64,000 nt of DNA from Alloactinosynnema sp. L-07 (GTDB taxonomy: Bacteria; Actinomycetota; Actinomycetes; Mycobacteriales; Pseudonocardiaceae). Shown here one piece after another: positions 45,092 through 53,965 of the stretch (position 1 is the first letter of the stretch; each line of letters starts with the position of its first letter). Made by a program: the position numbers and the translations under genes. The notes beneath the pieces were generated by a model. The model did not search any database and was not told where the DNA came from. It saw nothing but the letters and a program-made list of their open reading frames with translations. Where the stretch lies: positions 1,860,001 through 1,924,000 of the forward strand of contig NZ_LN850107.1 of the NCBI RefSeq assembly GCF_900070365.1, in the 5' to 3' direction.

Positions 45092-45774
45092 CGTCCCACC
45101 GCCGGGATCGGCTCGGCGAGCCGGTAGGTCTGCTCGATCTCGCTGGTCCTACGCAGGAGAGTCAACAGTCCGCCCGAAAGGCCGAGCGCGACCTGGGCGC
45201 GCAGGTTGAACCGCGCGAGCACCGGGACACCAGGCGGTGTGGTCACCAGCAGCCGCAGCTCCCGGTCCGGCCGCAGGTCCGCGTCCTGGGTGGCCCGGAA
45301 GTCCCACATGGCGCGGCTGAACCCCCTGCCCGACGTGAGGACGATCGGCTCATGCACGGTCTGCCGGAGAGTCTGTTCCCGCTGCACTTCGCCGCTCAGC
45401 AGGGTGGGCACGATGTCGAAGGTGAACCCGCCGCCGACTTTCGTCGTCGTCTCGACCGGGCTGGCCCCGCGCACCTCCCGCGGCGACATGTCGTGCACTG
45501 TCGCGCCGGGCGTCGTGGTGAGGTCGACCACCAGCTTCGCCGACCGGAAGTGGCACCCGGCGTGCGGATGCAGGACGCACAGCAAGGAGATGTCGTAGCC
45601 GACCAACGCCCCGTCAGGTGACGGTCCCAGGGCGACGACCGGCCCCAGGGCCAAGGCAATCCGATTCCCGCGACCCATCACCGCCAGGTCGCGGTCGCCC
45701 ACGACCTCCAACCCGCGGTCGCGGTCGCGCTCGTCGATCTCCAGCGCCGCTTCGAACAGGGGATGCCAGTCCAA
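45088..45774 (-). CDS. beta-rich protein, candidate protease substrate or effector (first CHAT operon)
   Basis: TTG 45774 follows GGAG; 228 residues. Almost entirely predicted beta: SAKLVVDLTTTPGATVHDMS, PREV, then KVGGGFTFDIVPTLLSG, EPIVLTSGRGFSRAMWDF and a C-terminal ARFNLRAQVALGLSGGLLTLL. The block with DMSPREV and the following T/G-rich strand reappears as DALPRSVEETTSAAAYTLTS in the gene at 63523, which is also beside a CHAT protease. It lies 9 bases after the protease stop in the same operon. A substrate or membrane effector activated by cleavage is my inference. Confidence 0.55.
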   Translation of the reverse strand: MDWHPLFEAALEIDERDRDRGLEVVGDRDLAVMGRGNRIALALGPVVALGPSPDGALVGYDISLLCVLHPHAGCHFRSAKLVVDLTTTPGATVHDMSPREVRGASPVETTTKVGGGFTFDIVPTLLSGEVQREQTLRQTVHEPIVLTSGRGFSRAMWDFRATQDADLRPDRELRLLVTTPPGVPVLARFNLRAQVALGLSGGLLTLLRRTSEIEQTYRLAEPIPAVGR

Positions 45775-45783
45775 CGTCGTCTC

Positions 45784-46761
45784 CTAACGCCAATCGCCGA
45801 TCAGCACAAACGGTGCCCAGTGGTAGAGAGAGGACCACCCGGGCGATGACCGAGTGTCGAGCGCGGCCCGCTGGAGCGCGTGCGCCGTGGAGGCCGCGCC
45901 ATCGCGCAGGTGCTGATAGAACCGCCCCATCAGGTATGCCGTCGAGGAGTCCGCGACGGTCCACAGGCTGACCAGCATCGCCGAGGTCCGGGCGTAGAGG
46001 AAAGCGCGGGTCAGCCCGATCAGCTCGTCACCCAGACGGTTGCGGCTGACCCCGGTCTCGCAGCCGCTCAACGTCACCAGCGAGGCCCGCACGGGCGGCA
46101 GCCCGAACACGTCGGCAGCGGTCAGCAGATCCCCATCGGCCAAGAGAACACCCGAACCCATTGCGTCGGCCACATCGAACATCCCGTGCCCGGCGATGTG
46201 GACGATGTCCGCGGTGGCAAAGCCCTGCAGGACCGCCGCCCTTGTGACGTTGGGCCCCAGCACAGGATCGGTCTCCAGCAACGCCCCGAGGCCCTTGGCT
46301 TCGGCGTTGGCGTGCGCCAAGTCGCCCCGTGAGTCGCCGAAGACCGCCGCTCGCTCCCGGCCGCCGACCCGTGACGGAATCTTGCTGAGGATGGACGTAC
46401 TCGGGCTGTAGACGACCGGGTTGCGTTCGATGAGCGGCGTGCCGTCTACCGGCAGCGCGTGCAGCGGCAGGTAGTGCAGCAGGTTGTGGGGGACCAGGTA
46501 GACGACGTCACCCGGCTCGGCCCAAGCCGCGATCGGCGCGACCAGCGCGGCATGGCCTAGCCAGACATCCTCCATGCCAAGGTCGACCATGTCCCGCACC
46601 TGGTCGCCCGAACCGAAGTGCGACTCCACGAACGACGCCAGCTCCGCGCGATCCACCGGCACGACGGCCACGCGCGGCCGCTCCCAGTCCGCTCGCACCC
46701 CGAAGACGACCAACTCCCGGCCGAGGAACGCGTATTCGACGAGGACCGTGCGCGTCACCAT
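45784..46761 (-). CDS. CHAT-domain cysteine protease (stand-alone)
   Basis: ATG 46761, alternatives GTG 46764 or 46758. About 325 residues forming a single CHAT domain: VVYLVPHNLLHYLPLHAL start, catalytic His in DIVHIAGHGMFD near residue 189, catalytic Cys in LVTLSGCETGVSRNR near 234, and ALVSLW-like LVSLWTVADSSTAYL. CHAT is a caspase-clan (separase-like) protease fold used in bacterial immunity and cell death. It is the first gene of the four-gene operon and is therefore made with its TPR partner. Confidence 0.85.
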   Translation of the reverse strand: MVTRTVLVEYAFLGRELVVFGVRADWERPRVAVVPVDRAELASFVESHFGSGDQVRDMVDLGMEDVWLGHAALVAPIAAWAEPGDVVYLVPHNLLHYLPLHALPVDGTPLIERNPVVYSPSTSILSKIPSRVGGRERAAVFGDSRGDLAHANAEAKGLGALLETDPVLGPNVTRAAVLQGFATADIVHIAGHGMFDVADAMGSGVLLADGDLLTAADVFGLPPVRASLVTLSGCETGVSRNRLGDELIGLTRAFLYARTSAMLVSLWTVADSSTAYLMGRFYQHLRDGAASTAHALQRAALDTRSSPGWSSLYHWAPFVLIGDWR

Positions 46762-47039
46762 CACCCACCTTTCGCGACCTGGCTTCCTGACATGTCGCTC
46801 CGCGCGATCTTCGCGTTAGCCGCATCCGCGATGCACATAATGGACGACAGGTCCGACCACGCCCCGCCGCTGCGACGTGTTCCTGGATTGGCCGCACCCC
46901 GCTGACGAAGCACCCACGAGGCTCAGCCATCGCTGAGGCGGCAACGGCAGCGACGACAGGCGACGGACACTGAGAAGAGCCGCGCCCACGGCAGACCGGG
47001 CAGAACCCGTCCTCGGCGCCTGGCCTCGCCCACGGCGAC

Positions 47040-47480
47040 GAGGGCGAGGCCGAGCACGACCGCGCCGGTGGCGATCGGCCACGGCCAGGGCACCGTCGTG
47101 GCCAGTGCGACGACGGCCGGCCCGGCGGCGGCGATGCGGGGCGCGGCGGATCACCGCCTTCCCCGAGATCGTCGCCGCCGATCTTGCGGGCGTATGCGCG
47201 GATGAAGTTGTCCATTCGTGGCGGGTGGCCGTCCGCCAGCCCAACTGCTCGACCACTTTGACGTAAGAGTGGGGCGGGTCGATGGCGAGGTGAGGATCGC
47301 CGTCGTCGGTCACGTGCATCCGGGTCGACGAGGTTGGAGAAGGCGTAGTCGTCCTTTGTGGATCCCGCCGTTGGTCGTCAGTCAGGAAGTCGAGCATGTG
47401 GTCGAACGAGCGGTTCTCGAGCATCAGGAGGACGAAATGTTCGATCGGGGTGCCATCACCCCGCCCCGTACACCACGAAC
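47040..47480 (-). pseudogene. phosphoesterase (phospholipase C type) N-terminal remnant
   Basis: IEHFVLLMLENRSFDHMLDF is the typical N terminus of PF04185 phosphoesterases. After LTDDQRRDP the frame is lost, and pieces of the continuation appear in other frames (HVTDDGDPHLAID, MDNFIRAYARKIGGDD). It lies between the two protease operons and overlaps the end of the TPR-CHAT gene region. Non-functional. Confidence 0.6.
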
Positions 47481-50400
47481 GCCGACCAGTGCGCGCTCCT
47501 GGTGAGCTCTGGTCCCAGCCGCCCGGCCCAGGCGTCGACCTGGGCCTGTGCCAGCGCGACCGCCGGTGGAGCACCGTCCAGGAGGTGCCGGTAGATCGCT
47601 TGTTGAAGGGCCACGACGACCTTGTCCTCGATCGGCCAGAGCGAGGCGATCACCGACCGGGCGCCGACCACCAGCATGGCCGGGACCAGGCCGCCCAGGA
47701 CCGGCCCGAGGGTGGCCTCGACCTCGCCCGTCCTGCACCCGGCGAGGTCGACGACAGCGCCCTCGGCGAGGCGCAGGTCGTGCAGGACGCGACCGTCGGT
47801 GAGCCAGCCGTCGTCGCCGCTGGCCGGATCCGCGGCGAGCAGCAGGGCGTGGTCGCCTTCGTGGGTGCGCACCGCGTGGCACGAGACGTGGAGCACGTCG
47901 GCGTTGACGGCGCCGTCAACGAGCGCGGCAACGGTGGCGCATTCGGCGGCGGCGACGATGGCGTCGCAGCCTTTGGCGCGGAGCGACTGCGCGATGGCGT
48001 CGACCTCGTCCCGAGCACCAGGTAGGTCGGGCTGGTCGCTCCGGGTCGGGCCGCCGAGCAGCACCGCCCGCGCGACCGTTCGCGAGGAGTGGGCCGACGC
48101 TGCCTCGTAGAGGCTGAATCCGTGCACCGAGACCGTGGACGCCAGTGAGCACAGCGGGCGACCATCGAGCAGCAACCCGCCGACCGGTAGGCCGGCGACG
48201 GACTCGGGCAGTGAGACAATCAGTGTGCTCGAGGCATCGAGGTCATCGAGCAGCGCTCGGTGCGGCGCGAGGAGCGCCTCGCCCACGTGGGCCGCGATCT
48301 CGTCGTCCCATGCCGACCCGACCGGCATCGATCCCGACAGCCACGGACCCATCGAGACTGCGTCCGCCGAGATGGCGACCGACCCGAACATCGAACCCTG
48401 GTCGGGCATGGGGACGTCGAGGAGCGAGAGCCACACCGACCGGGGTCCGGCTCGGGACAGGAGGACGCGGAGGTCGGCGATGGAGCCGAGGGCCAGGGAG
48501 GTGACGTCGACCCAGCTGGCGAAGGCTGCGCTCCGGAGCGACCGTGACCTCGTGGCCTCGTCGTCGGCCGTCGCGCCGTGGGGGAGGCGACCCGAGAGGG
48601 CGTTCGCCGTCCGGCTCGCCCTGACCGACTCGATGGCCATCACCACCCGGCCGGGGTCGGCGCCCGAGGCCAGGAGGAGGTACGAGTGGTGGGCGAGCTC
48701 GATCGTTGCATGGGGGACCGCGTCATCGAGGAACCCGAGGCCGACCTGGTGGCGGATGACCTCCAGGGCCACTTCCTCGAACCGCTCGACCGCTCTCTCG
48801 GGGTCCCCAGAGGAGAGCTGCATCCGCACGAGCAGGAGCGTCGCCGACCGGACCGTGTTGTGGTCGCCGGTGCGGCGGGAGAGCTCGATGGCGTCGACGG
48901 CGTACCTCTGGGCTGCAGCGTCGTCGCCTGCCTGCAGGCTCAGGGTCATGAGCTGGTGGGTCTGGGTGGCCGCGAACTCGATGGCCCCAGTAGCGGTGGC
49001 GAGCGCGAGCGCCTGTTCGAGGCGCTGGCGCGCCTGCTCGAACAGAGGGGCCGAGGCCAGCTCGCCGACGAGGTCGTCGACGGCGCTGTGGATGGCGTGG
49101 ACCGTCGGCCGCACCTCGTCGATGTCGATGTCCAGAGTGCGGAGCTTGGCTGCGGCGTCCTTGTCGAGTGGGCGCTGAAGCAGCTCGAAGGCGGCTACCC
49201 AGCGGGCCGCGACGGTGATGGCGCTGGCGTGGTTCGCGACGGCGCCGCTCCAGGTGACGCGGGCTTGTTGGAGCAGGCCGTCGTCGGCCGCCGTCGCGGC
49301 CTCGATGTCGGCCACGAGGGCCTCCAGCCGTTCGACCAGTCCTTTGTAGGAGGCGAGCGCGCCGGACAGGTCGCTCGTCATGGTGAGGAGCAGCTTGCGG
49401 TCCTCGAGGGTGAGGGCGGCGAGGCGCAGGTCGTGGGAGGTTCGAGGGACGTCCGCCAGGAGCTCCTCCAGCTCGTGGTGGAGGACGAGCGCGCCGGTGG
49501 TGTCGCGGCGGTCCTGGAGCAGGTCGAGGCGGGCTTCCAGCATCACGACGCGGATCCCGAGCGTCGGTTCGGGGATACGGGGGAGGTCGTCCTCGGCCCG
49601 GGCCAGGGCCTGGGCGGCTAGTGCCGGCTCGCGCACGAACAGGAAGCCGCTCGACACGCGGGCCGTCACCTCGACCACCAACTCGGGCGGTGCGTCCGAC
49701 TGCCGGGCGATCGCTTCACTCACCATGGCCGCGGCCAGGTACCGGTACGGCGCGACGTGGGCCATCGAGCGTTCGGGCAGGAAGGGGCGCCAGTCGCCGC
49801 CGAAACGTGTCACGGTGTCGCGGGCGTGGGCCTCCGCCTCGTAGAAGGGGAGGCTTCCCGCCGCCAGCCGCGACCCGAGCAAAGAGATGAAGCCGTCGGG
49901 GCCGCTCACTGACGCGGGTCCCGCCTCGACTACCCAGGCCTGATACATGCGAGCCAGCTCGTCGGCCGAGTACGCCACGCCGATCCGGCCGAGCGCGGGG
50001 CGGTCGCCTCCGTCGTCGATGGCGGGGAAGGGCGCTTGTTGGAGCGCCGTCGTCAGCTGCGATTCGAACAGCCGGTCGGTGTGGTCGCGTCTCGGCGTGC
50101 CGGGCGGGGGCAGGAGGATGTGGATGTCGACCGTCGCCCGGACGACGGTAGAGCAGATCGAGAGGATGTCGACCTCGGGCAGTCCTTCCACGAGCCACAC
50201 GTACTGGGGCCAGAAGAGCAGCACCGCGCAACGTGGGCAGCCCGGCGTCGGGAGGCCGAGGGCGACGGCGGGCTCCAGGCTGGGGTCGACCACCAGGTCG
50301 ACCCACCACATGTGGACGCGGACGTACCGGTGTGCGCAGGCAGCGCACTCGACGACGACCCCGGCCCAGCGTGCGCCGGGCGACGAGATCGGAAGCGCAT

Positions 50401-50794
50401 CAGGCCCGTAGGGGACAAGCGGGAGCTCGCCGCCGTCGAGGGCGGCGAGGCGGTCGGCGATCACTTGCGGCGGGTCGATCGGGAGGGCCGCACCGTCGTC
50501 GCGGGCAAGGTCTCCTGCCACCTCCCGGGCCGCCGCCACGAGCAGGCGGTGCTGGAGGAGGCGGACGGCCCCGAACAGCACGTCGACCTTGCTGCGGTAC
50601 CGCTCGGCGTTGGCCGGGTCGGCTCGCAAGACCTCCTCGAGCTGCTGGCGGATGACCAGATGGGCGTAGGGATGCGACAGCGAAGGCTCTCGCTCGACGG
50701 CGTCGAGGAGCTCCTCGCAGGTGCTGGCAACGAGGAACAGCCGCATCGCGCGGGCGAGTTCTTCCTTGGGGATACCGCCTGGGTGCCGGGGCAC
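47456..50794 (-). CDS. TPR-CHAT cysteine protease with N-terminal zinc ribbon
   Basis: 1112 residues from GTG 50794, one base after the caspase gene stop. Near residues 135-190 two Cys pairs (VVECAACAHRYVRV; TPGCPRCAVLLFW) form a likely zinc ribbon. A long helical TPR region follows (~residues 330-730; e.g. ATATGAIEFAATQTHQLMTL), then a CHAT protease at the C terminus with His in DVLHVSCHAVRTHEG near 970 and Cys in VVDLAGCRTGEVEATL near 1017. The order TPR then CHAT is the fused counterpart of the split pair at 42165-46761. Two caspase-clan proteases in one operon suggest a cascade. Confidence 0.85.
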   Translation of the reverse strand: MPRHPGGIPKEELARAMRLFLVASTCEELLDAVEREPSLSHPYAHLVIRQQLEEVLRADPANAERYRSKVDVLFGAVRLLQHRLLVAAAREVAGDLARDDGAALPIDPPQVIADRLAALDGGELPLVPYGPDALPISSPGARWAGVVVECAACAHRYVRVHMWWVDLVVDPSLEPAVALGLPTPGCPRCAVLLFWPQYVWLVEGLPEVDILSICSTVVRATVDIHILLPPPGTPRRDHTDRLFESQLTTALQQAPFPAIDDGGDRPALGRIGVAYSADELARMYQAWVVEAGPASVSGPDGFISLLGSRLAAGSLPFYEAEAHARDTVTRFGGDWRPFLPERSMAHVAPYRYLAAAMVSEAIARQSDAPPELVVEVTARVSSGFLFVREPALAAQALARAEDDLPRIPEPTLGIRVVMLEARLDLLQDRRDTTGALVLHHELEELLADVPRTSHDLRLAALTLEDRKLLLTMTSDLSGALASYKGLVERLEALVADIEAATAADDGLLQQARVTWSGAVANHASAITVAARWVAAFELLQRPLDKDAAAKLRTLDIDIDEVRPTVHAIHSAVDDLVGELASAPLFEQARQRLEQALALATATGAIEFAATQTHQLMTLSLQAGDDAAAQRYAVDAIELSRRTGDHNTVRSATLLLVRMQLSSGDPERAVERFEEVALEVIRHQVGLGFLDDAVPHATIELAHHSYLLLASGADPGRVVMAIESVRASRTANALSGRLPHGATADDEATRSRSLRSAAFASWVDVTSLALGSIADLRVLLSRAGPRSVWLSLLDVPMPDQGSMFGSVAISADAVSMGPWLSGSMPVGSAWDDEIAAHVGEALLAPHRALLDDLDASSTLIVSLPESVAGLPVGGLLLDGRPLCSLASTVSVHGFSLYEAASAHSSRTVARAVLLGGPTRSDQPDLPGARDEVDAIAQSLRAKGCDAIVAAAECATVAALVDGAVNADVLHVSCHAVRTHEGDHALLLAADPASGDDGWLTDGRVLHDLRLAEGAVVDLAGCRTGEVEATLGPVLGGLVPAMLVVGARSVIASLWPIEDKVVVALQQAIYRHLLDGAPPAVALAQAQVDAWAGRLGPELTRSAHWSAFVVYGAG

Positions 50795-50795
50795 G

Positions 50796-53099
50796 TCAAC
50801 TCAACCGATCGCGCAGCTGTTCGAAGAGCCTCTCGATCCGTCTGGCGCCGACCGCGAAGGTCGTGACCGCCTGGGCAGGCACCCGCAGTTGGCTCAGCTG
50901 CTCGACGAGGCGGCGCACGCCCGGGTCGGGCTCGGCGGCCAGGGCGGAAGCGAAGGCGTCGAAGCCGATCGAGAAGACTGGGGGGCCGATGCGCAACAGG
51001 TCGCGGGCAGCCTCGTCGACGGTCCCTTCGGTGTCTGCGGTGCGCGCGGCGAACCAGGCCCGGAGCAACCGGGCGTCGGGCAGGCCCGTCTCGACCACGC
51101 CCTTGATCGCGGTCCCCGCCACCGACGGTTTCCGGTCGAGGTGGAGGCGCAGGTAGCCGACAAGGACGGCGAGGAGCGGGTCCCCGGAGGTGTCGGCGCG
51201 ATCGACCAGCGACCAGGCGTGGTGCAGCTGGCCGGCCGCGACGAACCGCTGGGCCTCCACAAAGCGCTGCGCGTCGACGGTGCGCTGCCCGGACGCGCCG
51301 GCGAGGAGGGCGCCGCTGAGCTGGACGATCGTCACCTCGCTGTCCGGCCCGATGTCGACGATCACCGACGACGGCCCGTCGTCGACGTGGACGGGCACTG
51401 TCAGGGGTGTGGGACCGGCGCCGTCGAGCGTCACCAACTGCATTCCCGGTTCCGCGCCGAAGGACGCCGCTCGGAACGGCGGGCTCCCGAGCCGCGGGCG
51501 ATCAACGAAGATGGGGTCGGTGTGCGGACCGATGCGCACCGTGACCTGTGGCGAAAGCGCTCGGGGGTCGACGACGACGACGTGGAGCGGGAGGGCGGGG
51601 TCGAGTCCCTCGAGGGTCGGGCTGGCTCGGTCGTCGCCCAGCCGGTCGCCGATGGCGACTGCGGCGGCGACCGCGCCCGAGGTCCAGCGCCGTGGAAATT
51701 CCTGCTGCGTGTCAAGCTCGACGGAGACGCGCTCACCCGGCTCGACCTCCACCAGGCGGGAGCCGAGCACGTCGCCGGGCACGACCCCGGCCACCTTGAA
51801 CCACCCAGTGCCTCGGAGCTCGACGGCGCCAGGCGACGAAGCCCGTACCGTTCCGAACTCGTCGCGGACCTCGACGATCGTCGTGGCGTCCTCGGCGACG
51901 GCGACCAACCGACCGGGCGAACCGTGTCCCCACGTGGCGTCCTCGATCCCGCGCGTCACCCCCAGAGTCGGGGGCGCTGCGCCGATCTGGCCGGGGTCTC
52001 CGGGGTCGAAGACGACTTCGAGGGCGGTCGGGCCGTAGAGCTCGACGTACCACGAGCGTCGGCGGGGACGGAAGCCGGCGGCCTGAGCGCGGACGGTGTA
52101 AGAGCGGGGTGGCAGGACGACGTCGTGGGGTGTGTGCGCCGGCGGCCCGTGGACGAGGTCGTGGTCAGCGTCGTCGAGCAAGACGGTCACGGTGGCCGCC
52201 GGGGCCGCTTCGACGGGAACGATCGAGACCGTGAGCTGCTCGTCGTCGAAGCCGACGCCACCGAGGTCGGCGAGCACTGGGTTCCTGCTCCCGTGCTCGC
52301 CCGCCTGGAACGGTCGCTGGTGGACGGCACCGTCGAGGTTCACTCCAACCACGAGGCGGCGGTCGAGTACGGCGCGCTCGACGAACTCGAACATCGAGTC
52401 CCAGGTAACCGCGTATCGCTCGCGCTGGCGATCCCAGACCTTGGCGGCCCCGGCGCCGGCCAGAGCAGACAGGAGCGCGTCGGTGAAGGCTCCGCTCTCG
52501 TCGCCGGGATCGCCGCTCTCCTTCGCCTTCGAGCTCTGCGCGGTGCCGTAGCAGACGTACTGGTCCTGCCGGGCCTTGCGCGCCCATGCACTCGGTCGAG
52601 CGATGCCGCCGACGGCGAAGTCGTCGTCGTACGGGACGTTCCGGCAGGCGTCGTAGAAGAAGAACTGCTCGGCGAAGCCTGTCGTGGCGAAGAAGTCGCA
52701 GGACGAGCGGATCGCTACCGCGCTGTCGGTGAGGCGAGGCGTGAAGTCCGCGGGCACGATGGCTGGTTCGGGCTGCCTACTGTTCGCCGTCAGCCCATGC
52801 CCGGCGAAGTAGCAGTACAAGCGATCGCCGCCCCCGCCGCTGCGCTCAACGATGTCGTGGTGCGCTTCCTGGATCGCGCTGTTCGTCACCGGCCCGTGGA
52901 CGAGCTCGGAGAGGACTTGCTCGTCGCCGGGATGGGGCGAGAGCAGCAGGATGACGTTCGACGGCGGGACGCCTCCGCCGCTCGGGTCGACGAGCCACCG
53001 GCGCATCGCCAGGGCGTCGCGGACGGCCCCGTGCAGCGCCGCCTCCTCGCTCCAGTAGTGGTCGCACCCCATGACGAGGGCCCAGCTCGACGAGCTCAC
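50796..53099 (-). CDS. caspase-like (peptidase C14) protein with C-terminal beta/helical extension
   Basis: GTG 53099 overlaps the preceding stop as GTGA; 767 residues. The N terminus is a caspase hemidomain: SWALVMGCDHYWSEEAALHG, catalytic His in LYCYFAGHGLTANS near residue 100, catalytic Cys in FFFYDACRNVPYDDD near 150, and the family's SGAFTDALLSAL after. Residues ~270-560 look like tandem beta domains (VTVLLDDADHDLVHG, SYTVRAQAAGFRPRR), and the end is helical (AIERLFEQL-like). It is coupled to the beta-rich gene upstream and the TPR-CHAT gene downstream. Metacaspase-type proteases in such operons cleave after activation by a sensor. Confidence 0.85.
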   Translation of the reverse strand: MSSSSWALVMGCDHYWSEEAALHGAVRDALAMRRWLVDPSGGGVPPSNVILLLSPHPGDEQVLSELVHGPVTNSAIQEAHHDIVERSGGGGDRLYCYFAGHGLTANSRQPEPAIVPADFTPRLTDSAVAIRSSCDFFATTGFAEQFFFYDACRNVPYDDDFAVGGIARPSAWARKARQDQYVCYGTAQSSKAKESGDPGDESGAFTDALLSALAGAGAAKVWDRQRERYAVTWDSMFEFVERAVLDRRLVVGVNLDGAVHQRPFQAGEHGSRNPVLADLGGVGFDDEQLTVSIVPVEAAPAATVTVLLDDADHDLVHGPPAHTPHDVVLPPRSYTVRAQAAGFRPRRRSWYVELYGPTALEVVFDPGDPGQIGAAPPTLGVTRGIEDATWGHGSPGRLVAVAEDATTIVEVRDEFGTVRASSPGAVELRGTGWFKVAGVVPGDVLGSRLVEVEPGERVSVELDTQQEFPRRWTSGAVAAAVAIGDRLGDDRASPTLEGLDPALPLHVVVVDPRALSPQVTVRIGPHTDPIFVDRPRLGSPPFRAASFGAEPGMQLVTLDGAGPTPLTVPVHVDDGPSSVIVDIGPDSEVTIVQLSGALLAGASGQRTVDAQRFVEAQRFVAAGQLHHAWSLVDRADTSGDPLLAVLVGYLRLHLDRKPSVAGTAIKGVVETGLPDARLLRAWFAARTADTEGTVDEAARDLLRIGPPVFSIGFDAFASALAAEPDPGVRRLVEQLSQLRVPAQAVTTFAVGARRIERLFEQLRDRLS

Positions 53100-53965
53100 G
53101 GGTCGACCGTCCACACGGGCACGGGCACCGACGCGACGGCGAAGCTGCGGTAGCGGCGACCCACCTTCAGTTCGTAGTCGAGCTTGATCGTCGACTCGTA
53201 GCTGCCCTTGTAGCCAAGCTCGGCTTCGAGGCCGATCGACTTCAGGTCCAGGCCGATCGACGCCTCCCAGGCGGTACCGGCGGCTGCGTCGTGGCTCGTG
53301 CTGAACGATCCCGTCGACGACGTGGTGAGGTCGACCGTCCGGAGCTCGGCGACGCCGGGCGGGACCGGCGGGGCCGTGAACGACCGCGAGGCAACGCCAT
53401 GTACGCCCGGCGGACCCGCATCGCCAGTGCGGAGGTAACGGGTGCCCTTCCCGGGCCCGGAGCGCACCTCCATCTCCTCGATCACGACGGGCACCGAGAC
53501 GGCGAACACCTCGGCCACACCGGCGGCCTTGCGTTCGTAGGAGTCGGTGAGCTTCAGGGTCGTCGTGCCACCGCCGCCGATGCCGGCGAGCTTGAGCGTC
53601 GCGTTGGCATCCCGCTCCCGGGCGTGAGAGACGGTGAGCGAGACGGTGCAGCCGGGCGCCGGAGCGGGGAGCAGGTAGTACGCGGCGACGTCGACGAGCA
53701 CGACCTCCTCGCGCACCTTCACGTGCCAGCGAGGCTCGAACAGCTCGTATAGGTACTGCCAGAAGTCATCGACGAGGCCGCGGTCGTCACCGTGGGCCGC
53801 CACGAGCGCGGCCAACTCGCGGGCGAGCGCCGTACCGGCGACGGACGAGGAGTCGATGAAGTCGTCGAACAGGGCCCGCGCAGTTTCGTCGTCGACGGCC
53901 TCGCCGGACGCCCGGAGCGCGACGAGTCCCGGCTCGGTACTGACCAGTATCGAGTCTGTGCCCAT
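53096..53965 (-). CDS. beta-rich protein heading the caspase/CHAT operon, candidate effector
   Basis: ATG 53965 is preferred (GGGAGG 8 bases upstream) over 53992; 289 residues. The N-terminal ~95 residues are helical and acidic (ETARALFDDFIDSSS, WQYLYELFEPRWHVKV). The rest is a series of amphipathic strands with Gly turns: TVSLTVSHARERDANATLKL, IGGGGTTTLKLTDSYERK, ASIGLDLKSIGLEAELGYKG, and YESTIKLDYELKVGRRY. Long alternating strands of this type occur in beta-barrel pore formers. Its place at the head of a two-protease operon makes it a candidate substrate/pore protein. No family is recognised and it is not an obvious gasdermin. Confidence 0.55.
   Translation of the reverse strand: MGTDSILVSTEPGLVALRASGEAVDDETARALFDDFIDSSSVAGTALARELAALVAAHGDDRGLVDDFWQYLYELFEPRWHVKVREEVVLVDVAAYYLLPAPAPGCTVSLTVSHARERDANATLKLAGIGGGGTTTLKLTDSYERKAAGVAEVFAVSVPVVIEEMEVRSGPGKGTRYLRTGDAGPPGVHGVASRSFTAPPVPPGVAELRTVDLTTSSTGSFSTSHDAAAGTAWEASIGLDLKSIGLEAELGYKGSYESTIKLDYELKVGRRYRSFAVASVPVPVWTVDP

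Noticed and set aside
48135..49621. Long plus-strand open frames opposite the TPR-CHAT gene
   Set aside because: Low-complexity Arg/Ser/Gly composition and no family resemblance; the minus strand carries CHAT and TPR.
50721..53153. An 810-residue plus-strand open frame opposite the caspase gene
   Set aside because: It is a GC-driven shadow: Arg/Gly/Asp-rich, no motif, while the minus strand has clear caspase catalytic motifs, overlaps and partner genes.
53096..53965. Bacterial gasdermin
   Set aside because: It is near the right length and beside a caspase, but the helical N terminus and lack of an N-terminal Cys after Met do not fit bacterial gasdermins; kept as an unassigned beta-rich protein.
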